Assembly (NCBI RefSeq): GCF_047948215.1
Contig: NC_134465.1
Coordinates: 46,097,946 to 46,161,945 of the forward strand
Reading direction: 5' to 3'
DNA length: 64,000 nt
From: Lycorma delicatula
Taxonomy: Eukaryota; Arthropoda; Insecta; Hemiptera; Fulgoridae
The notes under the pieces were generated by a model. It was not told where the DNA came from. It ran no database searches and saw only the letters and a program-made list of their open reading frames with translations. The translations under genes were made by a program, and so were the position numbers. Positions 43,995 through 56,375 of the stretch are shown here, one piece after another (the stretch's first letter is position 1; each line of letters opens with the position of its first letter).

Positions 43995-45115
43995 TACTTT
44001 TCCGTGTAGCGTTATAACAGAGCTACAGCTTTAGAAAGGAAAGTATTATAATCGGGCCAATTTGGGTACATGCGGTTTTCACACCTAAGGAACCCAAAAA
44101 TCCAGATGGAAATTTTCCGTTTGGTTGTTCGTACGTACGTGTGCGTTTTCGGTATCGCACTCCTTATATTTTCAGAAAAAGTGGACCGATTTTGACCAAA
44201 TTTGATCATATTACTTCTACATATGGGACACTGATGCCATTAAATTTTCAACTTAAAAGGTCAAGGGAGTGAGGCTGTAGAGTACGGTCTGTATCTCGAG
44301 ATTTTGCCTGATTAAGGTCTTATTTTTTTTTTAGGCGCATTTTTTAACAATTAAAAAGATAATATTTGCAAAAAAAGTTTTGCCAAATGCACCTCCACCC
44401 CAAAAAATGTTCTAAATAAATTAGCGGTTAAGTGGGTATACTGCATCAATAGTACGCCCTCTCATTACAAGGAGCGCTGGTGTAGCACTAACTTACAGCT
44501 ACTGTAATCGTGTACTATGTTGTGACGTCATCCCATCGGGCTGGTCTAGTGGTTAAGTCGTCGTTACAAATCAACTGATTTCGAAGTCTTGGTCCAAGAT
44601 TCAAATTTTGGTAAAGGCAGTTACTTTTATACTTAGAATTGATCTGTGGGTTCAGCATGATTTGAATACTAGATCGTGGATACCGGTGCCCTTTGGTGGT
44701 TGGGTTTCAATTAACCACACATATCAGGAATAGTCGACCTGAGACTGTATAAGACTACACTTCATTTACATTCATACATATCGCTCTCACTCATCTTCTG
44801 AAGTAAATACCTTACGGTGGTTCCGGAGGCTAAACAGCAAAATAAAGAAGCCTTTGGCTTAATAACTTACGTTGTAACGTTACAGGTGAGCGGTAGAATC
44901 AAATAAATTAATAACATTTAAAGTGTAAAAAAGTATTTGAAGTGGCTACTAGTACTGCCCACACCCGAGCGAATAAAATACGTTATGTGCGCGCGTTTTA
45001 GTCACACTCAATGAATTAAATAAACAAAAAATATTATATTTAAATAAAAAATATTTAAAATTAATTTGTGTCTAAGACGTTCATCAGAAAAAACCGCGTG
45101 ACGGAAAAGTCAAAT
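43995..45115 (+). repeat. Repeat family E, copy 5 (split by a SINE)
   Basis: Opens ACTTTTCCGTGTAGCGTTAT, with TATTATAATCGGGCC, the GGAAATTTTCCG block and GTTGTGACGTCA, then the SINE, then GGTGAGCGGTAGAAT and GCGCGCGTTTTAG to ATCAGAAAAAACCGCG. It shares with copy 6 an additional block (ACTGCATCAATAGTACGCC) not present in copies 1-3. Confidence 0.82.
44531..44870 (+). mobile_element. SINE family B, copy 7 (near full length)
   Basis: Starts TCCCATCGGGCTGGTCTAGTG with the A box, a B-box-like AGATTCAAATT, the GGATACCGGTGCCCTTTGG body and the GAGGCTAAACAGC 3' end. Inserted in family E with a 12-bp duplication GTTGTGACGTCA / GTTGTAACGTTA (44519-44530 and 44871-44882). Confidence 0.9.
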
Positions 45116-46245
45116 TTTTTTCTTTTTAACCATAATTACAATTAATCAATCCAGAAACCATAAAAAAAGCAGTGAATTCCTACGTTCCTGACCTTCAAGA
45201 CATGTGTATTCCTGACATTCGTGATGTTGCAAGAACGATTACAAAATTATTACACATGGATTTATGCAAATAAAATATCTTAGGTGTGAGAGAAATCAAA
45301 TAAAATAGTGCTTTCTCTGAAAGTAATGATAATATATATATATATTCTGCCCCCTATGATGAACAAAGTGAAAGTGTCACTTTTACGGTTGAGTATCACT
45401 AATATTTCGTCCTGGTTTCTACTCAGGTTTCCTAAGTAAGCCTAAAATAGGATACCTCTTAATGATGGCTACATCATTTAATTAATTATGATTTATGTCA
45501 GTCCGCCTACAGCCATTATTTATGGTTATGGGATTTAATGAATATACAATAAGCTTTTATAGTTTCTTTCTCTACTAAGAAAGACTTTCTATAAGAGTAA
45601 TAATGTCTATTATAAATTCAATTCATCAAATGAAAAGAATAAAACGGTGTAATCTGTAAAAGGTGAATATCTCCCTTTTTCTTTAAAATGATTTTCTAAG
45701 TTTTTTTTTTTATGATTTGTATTATGTATTATATCGACTGCAATATATTTGATTATGACACGTAACATACTCGTACATAAATTTTGGGTTAATAGGGAGA
45801 CATTTCATTACGATAATGTCTTTGGTCGTATGTAATTTCAGTCTAGTCTACACGCTGAGTAAGCGATATAGGAAACAGAACTGAATTTATTTTGTATGAA
45901 AAAGTTACTCATTCTGACGTTCCGGACGCAGATGACGAGATTACAATCAACGTCATTGAAAAGTTTATACAGATTGAGTGACGTAATACCAACCTAGTGA
46001 TAACTGTGTCCTTATTCTACATTGGATTTTCCTAGAATTTAAAATATTAAATAATTTCATTTTATACTTTTAAGGTCATCTTGCTACACTTCTCAACTAA
46101 CGCAAAGTAGGTAAAGTGTTTTAAATTATCATGGATTATAAAACGGATCTTATAAGAATAAGCTTCCTTTTTATTAATTCATTATTAATAATTTTTATTA
46201 CATTTATTTCATTACGGTACGCAAGCATACTAGCAGGTTGTCTGC
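45116..46245. other. Unassigned AT-rich DNA
   Basis: No gene supported. The second copy of small repeat O lies at about 45300-45400. Confidence 0.5.
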
Positions 46246-46900
46246 AATAACTCGATTGTTTGTCAACGGATTTTTACAAATAAGGTATCATTTTGTTCAA
46301 AATAAAACGCTTAGTAAATTTTGTAATGAGTAAAAATTTTATCGAACAAATATTTACAAAGATATTTAACATTAAACAATTAATTTGGCCTCCATTTTGA
46401 AATTGTTGAAGATATTATTTAAAAAATTTTTATTTTGTGTAATAAAATACTAGATCTGCCAAATTTAATTAAAGTAGGTTTACCCGTTACTGAGAAATAA
46501 TTTTTTTGTTGAAAATCAGAAAAAGGAGTCCTCAAGGAAAATAAAGAAAAATATGACTTATGTTGATATGTATTGTTTTGCTCATTTTTGAGTTTTTGAG
46601 GTTCTGAATTAGTACCTGAAGTTCGGAGAATAGATCCCGGAACAGTCCGTATCCTGCTTTAGCTATAACGGGAAGTAAAACGGTCAAAAAACAAATCTAA
46701 AAAAAAAATTGGACTTTTTTTAAATTTTGTCTCTTATGGAGACATTTTTTAACAAAAAATTAAGAAAATAGATTTAAATAAGTTGTAAATAATTTGCGAA
46801 AATGTTTTATTATATTGTTTCTAAGCCCAAAAAATCTATTTTTCTTAGATAGATGTTTGTGCGTTAGCTTGTATTTGTTTTTATAACTCTGTACCCCGTT
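46246..46900 (+). repeat. Diverged repeat P, copy 2
   Basis: Contains TATCATTTTGTTCAAAATAA and GGCCTCCATTTTGAAATTG in the order seen (inverted) at 20505-20730. Extends through a TTAGCTATAACGGGAAG patch; ends are not defined. Confidence 0.45.
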
Positions 46901-46945
46901 GACCGATTTTCTTTAAACTTGGTAGACAGATGCTACCTTCAGAGT

Positions 46946-47155
46946 GATTGGTTTGCTTGACATTTCTCCCACCACCATCCCATTCGGTCGCCCTAAAGCA
47001 TAAAACCGAATGTCTGTGCCACAAACGGCTACTGAGCCTCGAACAGTTTAGCTACCAGTATCCTAACATAGCTCCTAGAGCTTACCTAACAGCGTGAGCG
47101 GACTAAACGCGGTGCCATACACCACCGGCTTACGTGTCCCAACTGCTCATTTGTA
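46946..47155. mobile_element. Short interspersed element G, copy 2
   Basis: Matches 11826-12057 from ATTGGTT... through CATTTCTCCC(A/G)CCACC, CCATTCGGTCGCCCTA, AGCGTGAGCGGA and GTGTCCCAACTGCTCA. Flanking duplication is not clear here. Confidence 0.75.
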
Positions 47156-47654
47156 ATATATTTACTAAACTGGGTTGGCGCATCCCGTCAACTACTAAAA
47201 ATATATATGACATCCATAATAAAATTTATTTCGTGCAGGCAGCAATTCGCTGCCACGCCTAGATTGCTGATACCAGCAAGTACCTTTCCTCCACCATTTT
47301 ATAGCCCTTGGAGCCATAATAATTGATTGGTGGTCAGCCATACTCAGGGTTAGCTTCCCACGGTAAAGCGATAAGAGTCTTTCCCTTAAGCAAACTACGG
47401 ATACCGGTTGAACAAAGGTCGTGTAAGGTATCAATTTATACATTTTCAGGAGTGCTAAAAACGATTTTAATATTTAAAGTTGTTGAAATAGAAGAGTTTT
47501 TTTTTTTTTAGTAATACCAGATTTAAAATTTTCGGTTTTAACACCAAGTCAATATCTTTTGATTATAACTTGGAATTTTTTCAGTATGTCATTAGTAAAT
47601 AAATTATATTTTGTTTGTCAATAGTCGCGCGACTGGAGAGTCCTAAAACGTTTT
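47156..47654. other. Unassigned
   Basis: Moderately GC-richer patch 47200-47440 without a recognisable gene; opposed short open frames (62 and 82 codons) show no family resemblance. Confidence 0.45.
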
Positions 47655-48175
47655 TATTTTTTTTTTAACTCCCTTCCCCTCAAGACCCGATCCACGATCC
47701 CGTATAACACGGCCATGAGGGTGCCAGTTGCCTCTATTCCCCTGGGAGGCCATGCCAGACCCGGCTATGCCGTTCCTGACAGCACCCCGCAGTGACTGGG
47801 TCTCAGTCTTTTAATAAGCGCCTGCCTCTAACCCTGGGTCCCCTACCGGGGCCCAAGACCGGGTCTCGGTTTTTATTTTTCCCCCTAAGGACCCCAAGAG
47901 CCCCCGTTTAATCATTGAAGGTGGGACACCGGAGCATCCCATTCCTCCTGAACGGGACTGTCATCTCTGTCCTAACTCTAACACCCCTCACCCATGTTCT
48001 ACTTCTTCCAGGGTCTTCTTTCGGATGATGTTCTCTATTACCTTACTGACTATTGAACAGTTCCGCATACCAGGAAGCATTACCTCTACTATATTACCTG
48101 CGGTGCTTTTCCCAACTGTGTCCGCATCATCATTCTGTCTTCCTCCCACCTTGAGAGGACAGCTGTGTTGTCAAC
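47655..48175 (-). mobile_element. R1-like LINE, 5'-truncated, second type
   Basis: A GC-rich island (about 520 bp) in AT-rich DNA. On the minus strand it encodes the extreme C-terminus of an ORF2, then a ~310-bp 3' UTR rich in GGGGCC/CCCGG, and an A-rich end (T-run at 47655-47667). The sequence differs from the R1-like element at 22109, so a second family is represented. Target duplication is not resolvable because both flanks are T-rich. Confidence 0.75.
47988..48175 (-). pseudogene. R1-like ORF2 extreme C-terminus
   Basis: Frame reads ...GRQNDDADTVGKS, TAGNIVEVMLPGMRNCSIVS, KVIENIIRKKTLEEVEHG, then TGA at 47990-47988. A short helical segment with 'NIVEVML' and 'IIRKKT-EE' is the usual ending of R1/TRAS-type ORF2 proteins after the CCHC knuckle. 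A frameshift separates it from an upstream 'LSRWEEDR'-like phrase that would normally precede it. Confidence 0.65.
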
Positions 48176-49082
48176 TTTTTTTTTTAACATAGAATGTCAG
48201 AAAAACAAAGCTTTAACAATGATGAGGATATGTTTGGATGAAAGAATTCTGTTATAAACATCAATAAAAAAGTGACAAATAATTTTTTTTTAATTTTACT
48301 GATATTTCTAGGTTACCTAAAAAATTCAAATTTGGTTCAAGGGAAATACATATTCTTAAGAACCCTAAAAGCTCGAAGGTATCCAAAAACCTTCCACGGG
48401 ATTGAGCGATAGGAAATTTGAAAAAGAGACTCAGAAGCAAATATAAATAACTGTTGCCGGAAAAATTAATTTCCTGATCGAATATTACGATTATAATGAA
48501 ACAAAAAATAAAATAAAATTTGGACTTTTCTCTAAATTTCATTTAGCATCGTGATTTCATTCGATGTTAAAAATGTAATTTCCAGAAAAATACCGACTGC
48601 CGTTTTGTTTAAACTACATTAAAAATATTTAAAAAAATGTTTAACCGAATTTCAAATTAAATAACAATCAGTTCAAAAAATTTAGTTTAAAACAAAGTAA
48701 CATTTGTTAAATTTCGATTATATGTTACTAACTCATCCTATAACTAACTAGTAGTTTAAACAAATGTTACCGTTTGTCGAGAATATTCGTCTACTCTCGT
48801 CTTTCCCATGTATTTTAGTAATAAGAAAATTGTAACATCTGTTCCTCTTCATTACTTACTGCTTCAACAGCAGATCAGCTGTTATTTTACTTAATAATTA
48901 ATAAATTGTCTTCATAAGACCTTTTTTACATAAGTAATTTTAATCACTAGTATTAATTATGTGTTTATTAAAACCGTTAGTAAATTAGTTATATGTAATT
49001 ATTATTTAAAGTGTGTTAATAAATTTATTTTATTTTATTTTTTATTTATATGCAATAACATACTGTTATATTTTTTAAAAAT
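48176..49082. other. Unassigned AT-rich DNA
   Basis: No gene supported. Confidence 0.5.
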
Positions 49083-49136
49083 CTGCTGTTGACAGCACAT
49101 GACTTTCTTGTACGCCTAAATTATAAGTAAATTATA

Positions 49137-50466
49137 AGGGCGTTTCATAATGTTCTTAGAAGTTACAAAAATTCAGTACAAAAAAAGTATTTCACTTACC
49201 TAAATGAAAAGTTGTACAAGGTGATGCAGGGACTCTAACAGTTTTTGTTAAAACTATAAATTTTCAATATGTGTTCCTCTGGTGACACGGCACACATCAA
49301 CACGAAAGTCTAGCTCTTGCCAAACTCGTTTTAACATGTCATTTTCGATACAGTTGATTGCATTGATTATGCGATCCTTTAACTCAGCGATATTGTGCGG
49401 CATCGGTGGGATAAACACCGTATGTTTCACGTAACCCCAGAGAAAGAAATCACATGGCGTGAGGTCTGGTGATCTTGGTGGCCGCAGCATAATGTGTTGG
49501 TCTTCTTCAGACGCTCGTCCTATCCAGTGCCGAGATAATGTTGTGTTAAGGTATGTCGAACCTCGTTATGAAAACGGGCAGGACAACCATATTGCTGGAA
49601 AATGAAGTCGTTGTTGAGTAGCTGAGGCGTAAGATATAATTGTAACAAATCCAGGTATATCATGCCGGTTACTGTCGTTTCCGTAAAAAAGATCGGCCCA
49701 TATACTCCCTCACGAGAGATCGCACAAAAAACGTTTACTTTCGGAGAATCCCGAATGTGTTCCACATAAGTGTGTGGGTTTTCAGTTGCCCAAACTCGCA
49801 CGTTATGACGGTTTACTTTGCCGCTAATATGGAAAGTAGCTTCATTGCTGAAAATTAGCTTGTTTACAAAACCTTCATCTAACAACATCTTTTCCTGTAA
49901 CTGTAAACATAAATCGAGCCTACGTGTTTTTTCTCCATCAGAAAGACGCTGGATTAATTGAAGACGGTACGGTTTGCATAATAAACGTTTACGCAGAACT
50001 CTCCACACTGTTGTTTTCGGAATTCCTAATTCTCTGCCTGCAGCCGCAGTCGATTTTGACGGGCTGCGAATGAAACTTGCACGCACACGTTCGACATTGA
50101 CTTCTGAGGTTGATGGACGACCAGTTGATTTTCGCTTGCACAAACAACCGGTTTCACTGAGTTGTTTGTACCGTGCACGAATTGAATTGTCACTTGGTGG
50201 CTCCTTATTAAATCTCAACCGAAATGCACGTTGCACAGAAATTGCTGACTTTGACAAGTGAAATTCTAACACACAAAACGACTTCTCGCTTCCCGTGGCA
50301 GCCATTTTCTCTATTGTCGACGCCTAGCGAGCAAATGGTTTACTAACTGCCTAGTATATGTGAAAAAAAAACAATATGAAGCACTCTTTCGTACAGTACT
50401 TGTTTTATTCTTATGAGTGAAGTAGTTTTTTGTTAATGAATTTTCGAAACATTATGAAACGCTCTG
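49137..50466 (-). mobile_element. Mariner-like transposon (DDD type), inactive
   Basis: Inverted termini GCGTTTCATAATGTT near both ends (CAGAGCGTTTC at 50466, AGGGCGTTTC at 49137), TA on both flanks (49135-49136 and 50467-50468), 1,330 bp, inserted in family A. Related in protein sequence to the elements at 7266 and 53631 but with different termini. Confidence 0.9.
49254..50305 (-). pseudogene. Mariner-like transposase with lost catalytic Asp residues
   Basis: The start is ATG 50305 (MAATGSEKSFCVLEFHLSKS). The first HTH and an STGRPSTSEVN linker are followed by LGIPKTTVWRVL. The first catalytic motif reads FSNEATFH, where Asp is expected (Asp to Asn). The second reads FQQYGCPARF, where QQD is expected (Asp to Tyr). 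A frameshift near 49530 follows. The third motif SPDLTPCDFFLWG is intact in the next frame, ending THIENL at 49254. Two of three catalytic residues are gone, so it is dead even if the frame were continuous. Confidence 0.9.
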
Positions 50467-51034
50467 TATATACAAATTTTTAAAAGTACATAAAATTGTA
50501 TATCATTACCAACCTGATGTTATTTCATATATATTTTTTTTATTGTTATTATTGAATTATTATTTATTGTAAAGTTTTTTTTTACAATTAGAGGTTAATA
50601 ATTTATTAATAGATCCAAATATTTCATTAATTAAAATTTTATTTGGTTATAACTCTAGAACCAAGAAAAATAGTACCACTTATGATATATCGTTGATAAG
50701 CTCTCAATAGGGCTTATTAGTGCAGTTAAGAAAAAGTCCAAAATCCAAAGGTTTTGGATTTTGGGCTTTTTTGAACAATTTTGGTCCAGTCGATTGCAAT
50801 CAAAAGAGGAGGTGCACAACTAGATGTTACAAAAGTCCTAAATCCAAAATTTCAATATCCTACGGCAAATCGTTTTTGAGTTATGCGAGATACATACGTA
50901 CGTACGTACAGACGTCACGCCGAAACTAGTGAAAATGGATTCAGGGTTGGTCAAAATGAATATTTCCGTAGAAATCTGAAAACCGAAATTTTTCGCGATC
51001 ACAATACTTTCTTTACTTCGTACACGGAAGTAAA

Positions 51035-51423
51035 AGAACAAGCCTTTTTGGCAGGCAGTACAATGAAAGTGTTCCTTGAATTGAAGATTCTCATCAAGGA
51101 TAACGCGTAGATACTTCTGCAGCGGGACATACCTAATTCGATGACCTGCCATTGATTGATACACGAAGTCGTCGTGTAACAGCTAGTCTGCCCTTGAGCA
51201 ACGTCATCGCTGTTTTCTCTGGATTGAACACCATCTTATGTTGCAAATTCCAACTGGAATATCTTCCAAGTCTGGCTGCCCTTAATTAGATCCCATTTTT
51301 CAAGTTTTAAGAAATGTTAAAAAGTCTATTTTTCTTAATTTTTTCAAGTACTTTAAAAATAAGGACAATGAAAAAGTCAGCCAACAGTTATTTTTAAGTG
51401 GCGAACCTTTTACTCTTTAAGGA
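51035..51423. other. Unassigned
   Basis: About 390 bp between two family A copies; no gene or repeat match found. Confidence 0.45.
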
Positions 51424-53595
51424 GGGGAAGTTTCGGCGTGACGTCTGAACGTACGTACGTATGCATGTGCGTGTACGTACGTATGTATCTCGCATAACTC
51501 AAAAACGATTAGCCGAAGAATGTTGAAATTTTGGATTAAGGTATGTTGTAAGATCTAGTTGTGTACCTCCCCTTTCGATTGAAATCGACTGAACCAAAAG
51601 TGTCCAAAAAGCCCAAAATAAAAAAAAAATTGAATTTGGACTTTTTCTTAACTGCAGTAATAAGTCCTTATTGAGAGCCTTTCAACGATATACCATAAGT
51701 GGTACTATTTTTCTTGGTTCTACAGTTATAACCAAATAAAATTTTAATTAATGAAATATTTGGATCTTACAAGGGGAAGGCACATCGGTTCGAATCCGAC
51801 TTCATTTCCTTTTTTATAACTTTTTTTTTTTTTAATTTAATTATACTGATATATTAATACCTAGCTTATCCCGTCGTGACTTCGCCCACACTATAGATGT
51901 AACTTCACTCGTAATGCTTTTTTAATAACAAAGTTATTTTTTATAAATAAAACATATTTAATCAATAATATTATATTTAAAGTTTTCTTAAATCCTGATA
52001 AAACGGTAAATAAAAATTTTTATGAAAAATACTGAAGGAATATACGATAAACAATGAGTTGTTGCCCAAAACTTAAATAAAGGAAAACAAAAAAAGGAAG
52101 ATAAGAAAATTGAACAATATTTGTTAGACCGATCCATTTTATGAATGAATTAAAACCAATATAAAAATCCAATAAAGATAAATAAAACATTTATTACAAT
52201 CTAGCATCCCCTTCGCGTCTTTGCCCGTGCTTTATGGTTACTTGCGCTTCCCGTCATGATCAGATGGTCATGGCTCGCTTCGCTCTCCCTTCCCGTTTTC
52301 TCACGTTTCCCTTTCCTTCTCCCGTTTCTCTTTCCCTTACTTCCCTTTCCCCTTCATCTTCTCTCATTTTCCTTTCCCCCTTCCTTTTTTATTTTATTCT
52401 CTTTTTCCTTTCCATTTACTTTTCCCGTTTTTACTTTTCCCCGTTTTCCCCTTTTTTCTTTTTTCCATTTTCCCCTTCTTCCTTTTTCATCCTCTTCCCT
52501 TTTCCGATTTTTCCCTTTCTCCCTTTTTCCCCGGATTTCGATTCTAGTTGGTTTTCGATGTATTTCGGGATAAGTTCATTTTGCCGCTAAGCAGAAATCA
52601 TAGTAAAATTCTTTGTTATTCCTAATTTAAAAACAAAGCCATTTCCGGACAAATGTTTATTATGAACTTTTTTCATTATTTTAAACAGAGAAATACAGCT
52701 GTACAATTTAACGGCATTCTTCTGGAGCACTCACACTCTCATTTTGTCGCTCTGCGCGCGCACACCATGTATTAATATTACTTATTTGACAAATGTAATG
52801 AATCACTTCATTTCCATGCTTTACCTACGATTTTAATCTCAATCAATTTTTTTGCATCTGACATCTTCAGTTATTTGCTTTACATATTCTAATTTTTTAA
52901 TTCCATTTTAATTTAATTATTTATTTATTTTAAATTTAATTTAATATTATTTTAATTAATTTTAATTTTATTAAATTTATTTAATCCCCTTCCTCTTCCC
53001 CATTTCCCTTTCCCGCTTCCTCTTTCCTTTTTCTATTTTTTCTTTTCATTTCCTTTTCCCCCTTCCCTCCTTTTTCGTTTTCCATTTCCCCCTTTTTATT
53101 TTCTTCCCTTTTACCTTTTTCGATTTTCCCTATTTCCCTTTTCCGATTTTTCCCTTGCTCCCTTCTTCCCCGCGCGTAAATCGGTGCAGTAGTTTTTTAG
53201 TCTATAGTGGACACACATATCGGAAACATTGAAATGGAATCGTAAAATATTTAGTATAGCGAATATTGCTTTTACGTCCAACAGATAGCGCTGTTAAAAC
53301 GAAATTTAGTTTTTTATCGATTTGAACCCCTTAAAATCAAAATTTCGCAAAATCCTTTCTTAGTGCACGGCTACTTAAAGATACGAAGGTACCCTGAAAA
53401 TTTCAAATCTCTACTTATAATAGTTTTGGTTGTACGTTGATTATGAGTCGGTGAATTAATCAGGATATTCTCTTTTATATAAGAGAAATTATTAACTCGT
53501 GGTTGTAAAAAAAAATTACAGTAAATATTAAATCAATAACAAAAAAACAAAAAAATTAAAAATTAAAAGATTTTTTTTTAAAGAATTGGAGGATC
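51424..53595 (+). repeat. Repeat family A, copy 7 (split by Helitron sequence)
   Basis: 5' truncated; runs from TTTCGGCGTGACGTCTG through a perfect B-box-like GGTTCGAATCC at 51788-51798 to 51867. It resumes at 53487 with ATTATTAACTCGTGGTTGTA, which is the next block of the family. Confidence 0.75.
51868..53486 (-). mobile_element. Helitron-like insertion, compound
   Basis: On the minus strand it opens near 53486 with TCTCTTATATAAAAGAGAA and ends near 51868 with ACGACGGGATAAGCTAG. A second Helitron-type end (GAAGGGGATGCTAGA) occurs at 52203, so one Helitron is probably nested in or fused to another. Long pyrimidine-rich stretches (52285-52555 and 52985-53165) are built of (T)CCCTTTT units, as in a shorter form in Helitron copy 3. 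The CTAG^T rule is not strictly met, so boundaries are approximate. Confidence 0.55.
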
Positions 53596-53630
53596 GAATT
53601 GCAATGGGGTTGTTTGTGGTGGGAGATATA

Positions 53631-54953
53631 CAGAATGTCACATATAAAACGCAACCCAACAATCACTCATCCATGAAATTTCAAAAGCCAAGCTTACTCC
53701 CCTACTCGTTACTGAAATGGACTCGTCCAACATCTGAACATCGCGGTAGAACACTACCGATAGTAACAACAATGCAATCATAACGTTCATTGTATTGCTA
53801 GAAACAAGATGGTGTTTTCTCTAGATGAACGTGTTTTCATTGTTGAGTCGTACTTCAGTACGAAATCAGCGGCTGCAGTGCAAGATTTGTTTCGCCATAA
53901 GTACCCAGATAAACCGGCTCCTAACAAAACATCAGTATTAAGGTTAGCTGCAAAATTTAGAGAGACTAGTTCTGTTAATAACAAGGAACACAAAAGATCT
54001 GCGTCAGTGTGAATACAGATACAGTCACTGAAATCAAAGACCGATTACTCGCCTCGCCAAATAAATCGATTAGACGTTTGGCTGCTGAAATTAATTTGTC
54101 TAAATCAACTGTTCATCGGGCCACCAAACGATTACAATTACGACCTTATCGCATTCAAACGGTTCATCAACTTCTTGAGCCCGACAAAGAAAAACGGCTA
54201 CAATATTGTCAACGGTTCCGTCAATTTCTGCGTGAGGGAATTAATGTTATAGATTCGTTATTTTTCACAGATGAAGCACGGTTTCATTTGGATGACTACG
54301 TAAACAGCCAAAACAGTAAAATTTGTAGCGCTGAAAATCCCCACGTTTATCAAGAAAAACAATTACACCCGCAGAAGTCGAACGTGTGGTGCGCGATATC
54401 GCGGAAGAAAATAATCAATCCTATTTTTTTCGAGTACACCATTAATGCAGAACGATATCAGGATATTTTATTTCGGTTCATCGCACTCTTGGAAGAGGAA
54501 GACAGACACTGCCGGCTACAACATGACGGTGCGACATCGCGCTACGCAGGTTCAACTGCTGATTTCGTCGAGGAATTATTTGGTAATCGTGTTATCGGTC
54601 GAGGCTTGCGGCCACCGAGATCTCCAGATTTGACTGCGGGGGATTTTTTTCTACGTGGTTACCTCAAAGAAAAAGTCTACAGCAACAAACCACGAACACT
54701 TTAACAATTGAAAGTCAATATTGAACAAGCTGTATTAAATATCCAGCCACAAACTTTGAAAAAAGTTGCAAGAAACGCTGTAAAAAGAATTGAAGCTTGT
54801 ATTCAAGAAGATGGCGGCCACTTCCAACATTTACTCTAAATGTTAGGTAATGGATGGTAATAATAAAAATTACATTTACAATTACACATGCCTTTTTATT
54901 ATTTCAATGCCTACCAATATAAGGTTGGGTTGCGTTTTATATGGGACACCCTG
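53631..54953 (+). mobile_element. Mariner-like transposon (DDD type), least damaged
   Basis: Inverted termini CAGAATGTCACATATAAAAC / CAGGGTGTCCCATATAAAAC continue GCAACCCAAC on both sides. TA is present on both flanks (53629-53630 and 54954-54955). 1,323 bp. All parts of a transposase gene are present in order. Confidence 0.92.
53809..54840 (+). pseudogene. Mariner-like transposase, one frameshift and one stop
   Basis: Starts ATG 53809 (MVFSLDERVFIVESYFSTKS), with a first HTH, then a frameshift at about 54009. The second part has the HTH 'INLSKSTVHRATKRL' and all three catalytic aspartates in one frame: FFTDEARFH, QHDGATSRY and SPDLTAGDFF. The second and third are 38 residues apart, three fewer than in the 7266 element. 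A TAA at 54702-54704 is followed by an open continuation (QLKVNIEQAV...HFQHLL) to the probable original stop at 54840. Confidence 0.9.
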
Positions 54954-55189
54954 TACCAAGCAAACTAATAGCTTTGATGCATCCTAAAAAAAATGTTTCT
55001 TTTATTTCTCTTTATTATTATTTTTTTTTATCACTTTCCGTCGCAGTTCTCAGGGCTTCAGTGTTTGATTATGGTTTATAACGGTACATTAATTATTAAA
55101 ACCAGAAAATTAAAAAAAAATTTTTTCTTATTTTGCTAATGTGTACGTTGCAATCTGTTTAACTAGTATAATATAAGCTACCTTTCCAC

Positions 55190-55443
55190 GGCCCGACGAA
55201 ATGAATATGATATGTAAATGAGATGTAGTCTTGTACAGAACCAGACCGACCAGTCGTGTGATGTTTTGTTAATTAATCCCCAACCACCAAAATACATCGG
55301 GATCTACTGTCTAATATTCAAAACCGTAAAAAGGCAACTTGCTATTACTAGGATTCGAACTTCAGAACCTTGCACTTCGAAAATCAATTGATAAAAAACT
55401 GATTTGCGACAACGAGTTTACCACTAGACCAGCCCGGTAGGCT
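55190..55443 (-). mobile_element. SINE family B, copy 8 (diverged)
   Basis: Minus-strand head CCTACCGGGCTGGTCTAGTG, a GTTCGAATCC B box near 55351-55360, and a degenerate body. No target duplication identified. Confidence 0.82.
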
Positions 55444-56375
55444 AAAATAAGGAAATCTAAAAAAAACCGTCCTTAAAAAGATGGAGGGCGTAACTCCCTG
55501 ATCTTTCTTAAAATCCGATACAGTATATAATTTAAATAAAAGTTAACATTCAATCCGTTCAACACAGTTCATTAATTAAATCCTTTCATGAATTATGTAA
55601 TAAAATTTAGACTTTATATTTTTGTTCTTCCTGGAAAAAATTTATTGTTATATGTTTTTAAATTTATTATTTTATTATACAACTTAAAATAATTAACAAA
55701 TTTATCACAAAATATTTATATTACATCAATTATATGAAAATATATCCATTACTCTACAAAAAAATTTCTAGTTACTATTATTTTAATGCTAATTAGTTAT
55801 AAAAAATAATTATTTTGTTCCCGGATACGTAACTTTTACATTTTATTTTTCATATTAATTCAAGGTTATGTCACAATTTTTATTTTAATAATAATAACAA
55901 TAATAAACACTATTTTCATGTACTCAGTCATTTAAAAACACCTTTAATTTTTAGGGAAGTTTTTTGATTAAGTCAACTTGTATAACATTGACATAAAAAT
56001 GATTATATAAGTGTCATTAAATAATAACAATAAAAAATTCTTGTGGGACAAACAAATTAATTTAGTTTCCATATAAAAAATTACACTAATATTTTTTTTA
56101 CTTTCAAACATTTTAATAAAACGCTAAACATGTAATTATTATTAAATATTTATAATACCGACAAATACTTCCGTCTAAAATGTAAAATTATGTTTAGAAA
56201 AATTATGTTAAAAGTTATATTATGTATTCAGGAAAAAAAATGATGTTATAAATTTATATTTAGGGCTAATGTTAAAACGTAAAGACCCGTAATTAGTAAA
56301 TAAAAACACCTGTAAAGAATTGCGAAACTTTCCTGCAGCTGTCGCTTTTATTTCAACAAATTTTTAAAGCGGAAA
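55444..56375. other. AT-rich unassigned DNA
   Basis: No gene supported. Confidence 0.5.

Larger units (their letters stand above)
49083..51034 (-). repeat. Repeat family A, copy 6 (split by a mariner)
   Basis: The reverse complement starts TTACTTCCGTGTACGAAG at 51034, passes all family A blocks, and is cut at 50467 by a mariner. The last ~50 bp (GGCGTACAAGAAAGTCATGT) lie at 49083-49136 beyond the transposon. Confidence 0.85.

Noticed and set aside
52234..52590. Overlapping 105- and 118-codon Phe/Ser/Pro-rich open frames
   Set aside because: Product of a pyrimidine-rich Helitron-internal tract; two frames are open at once, with no family resemblance.
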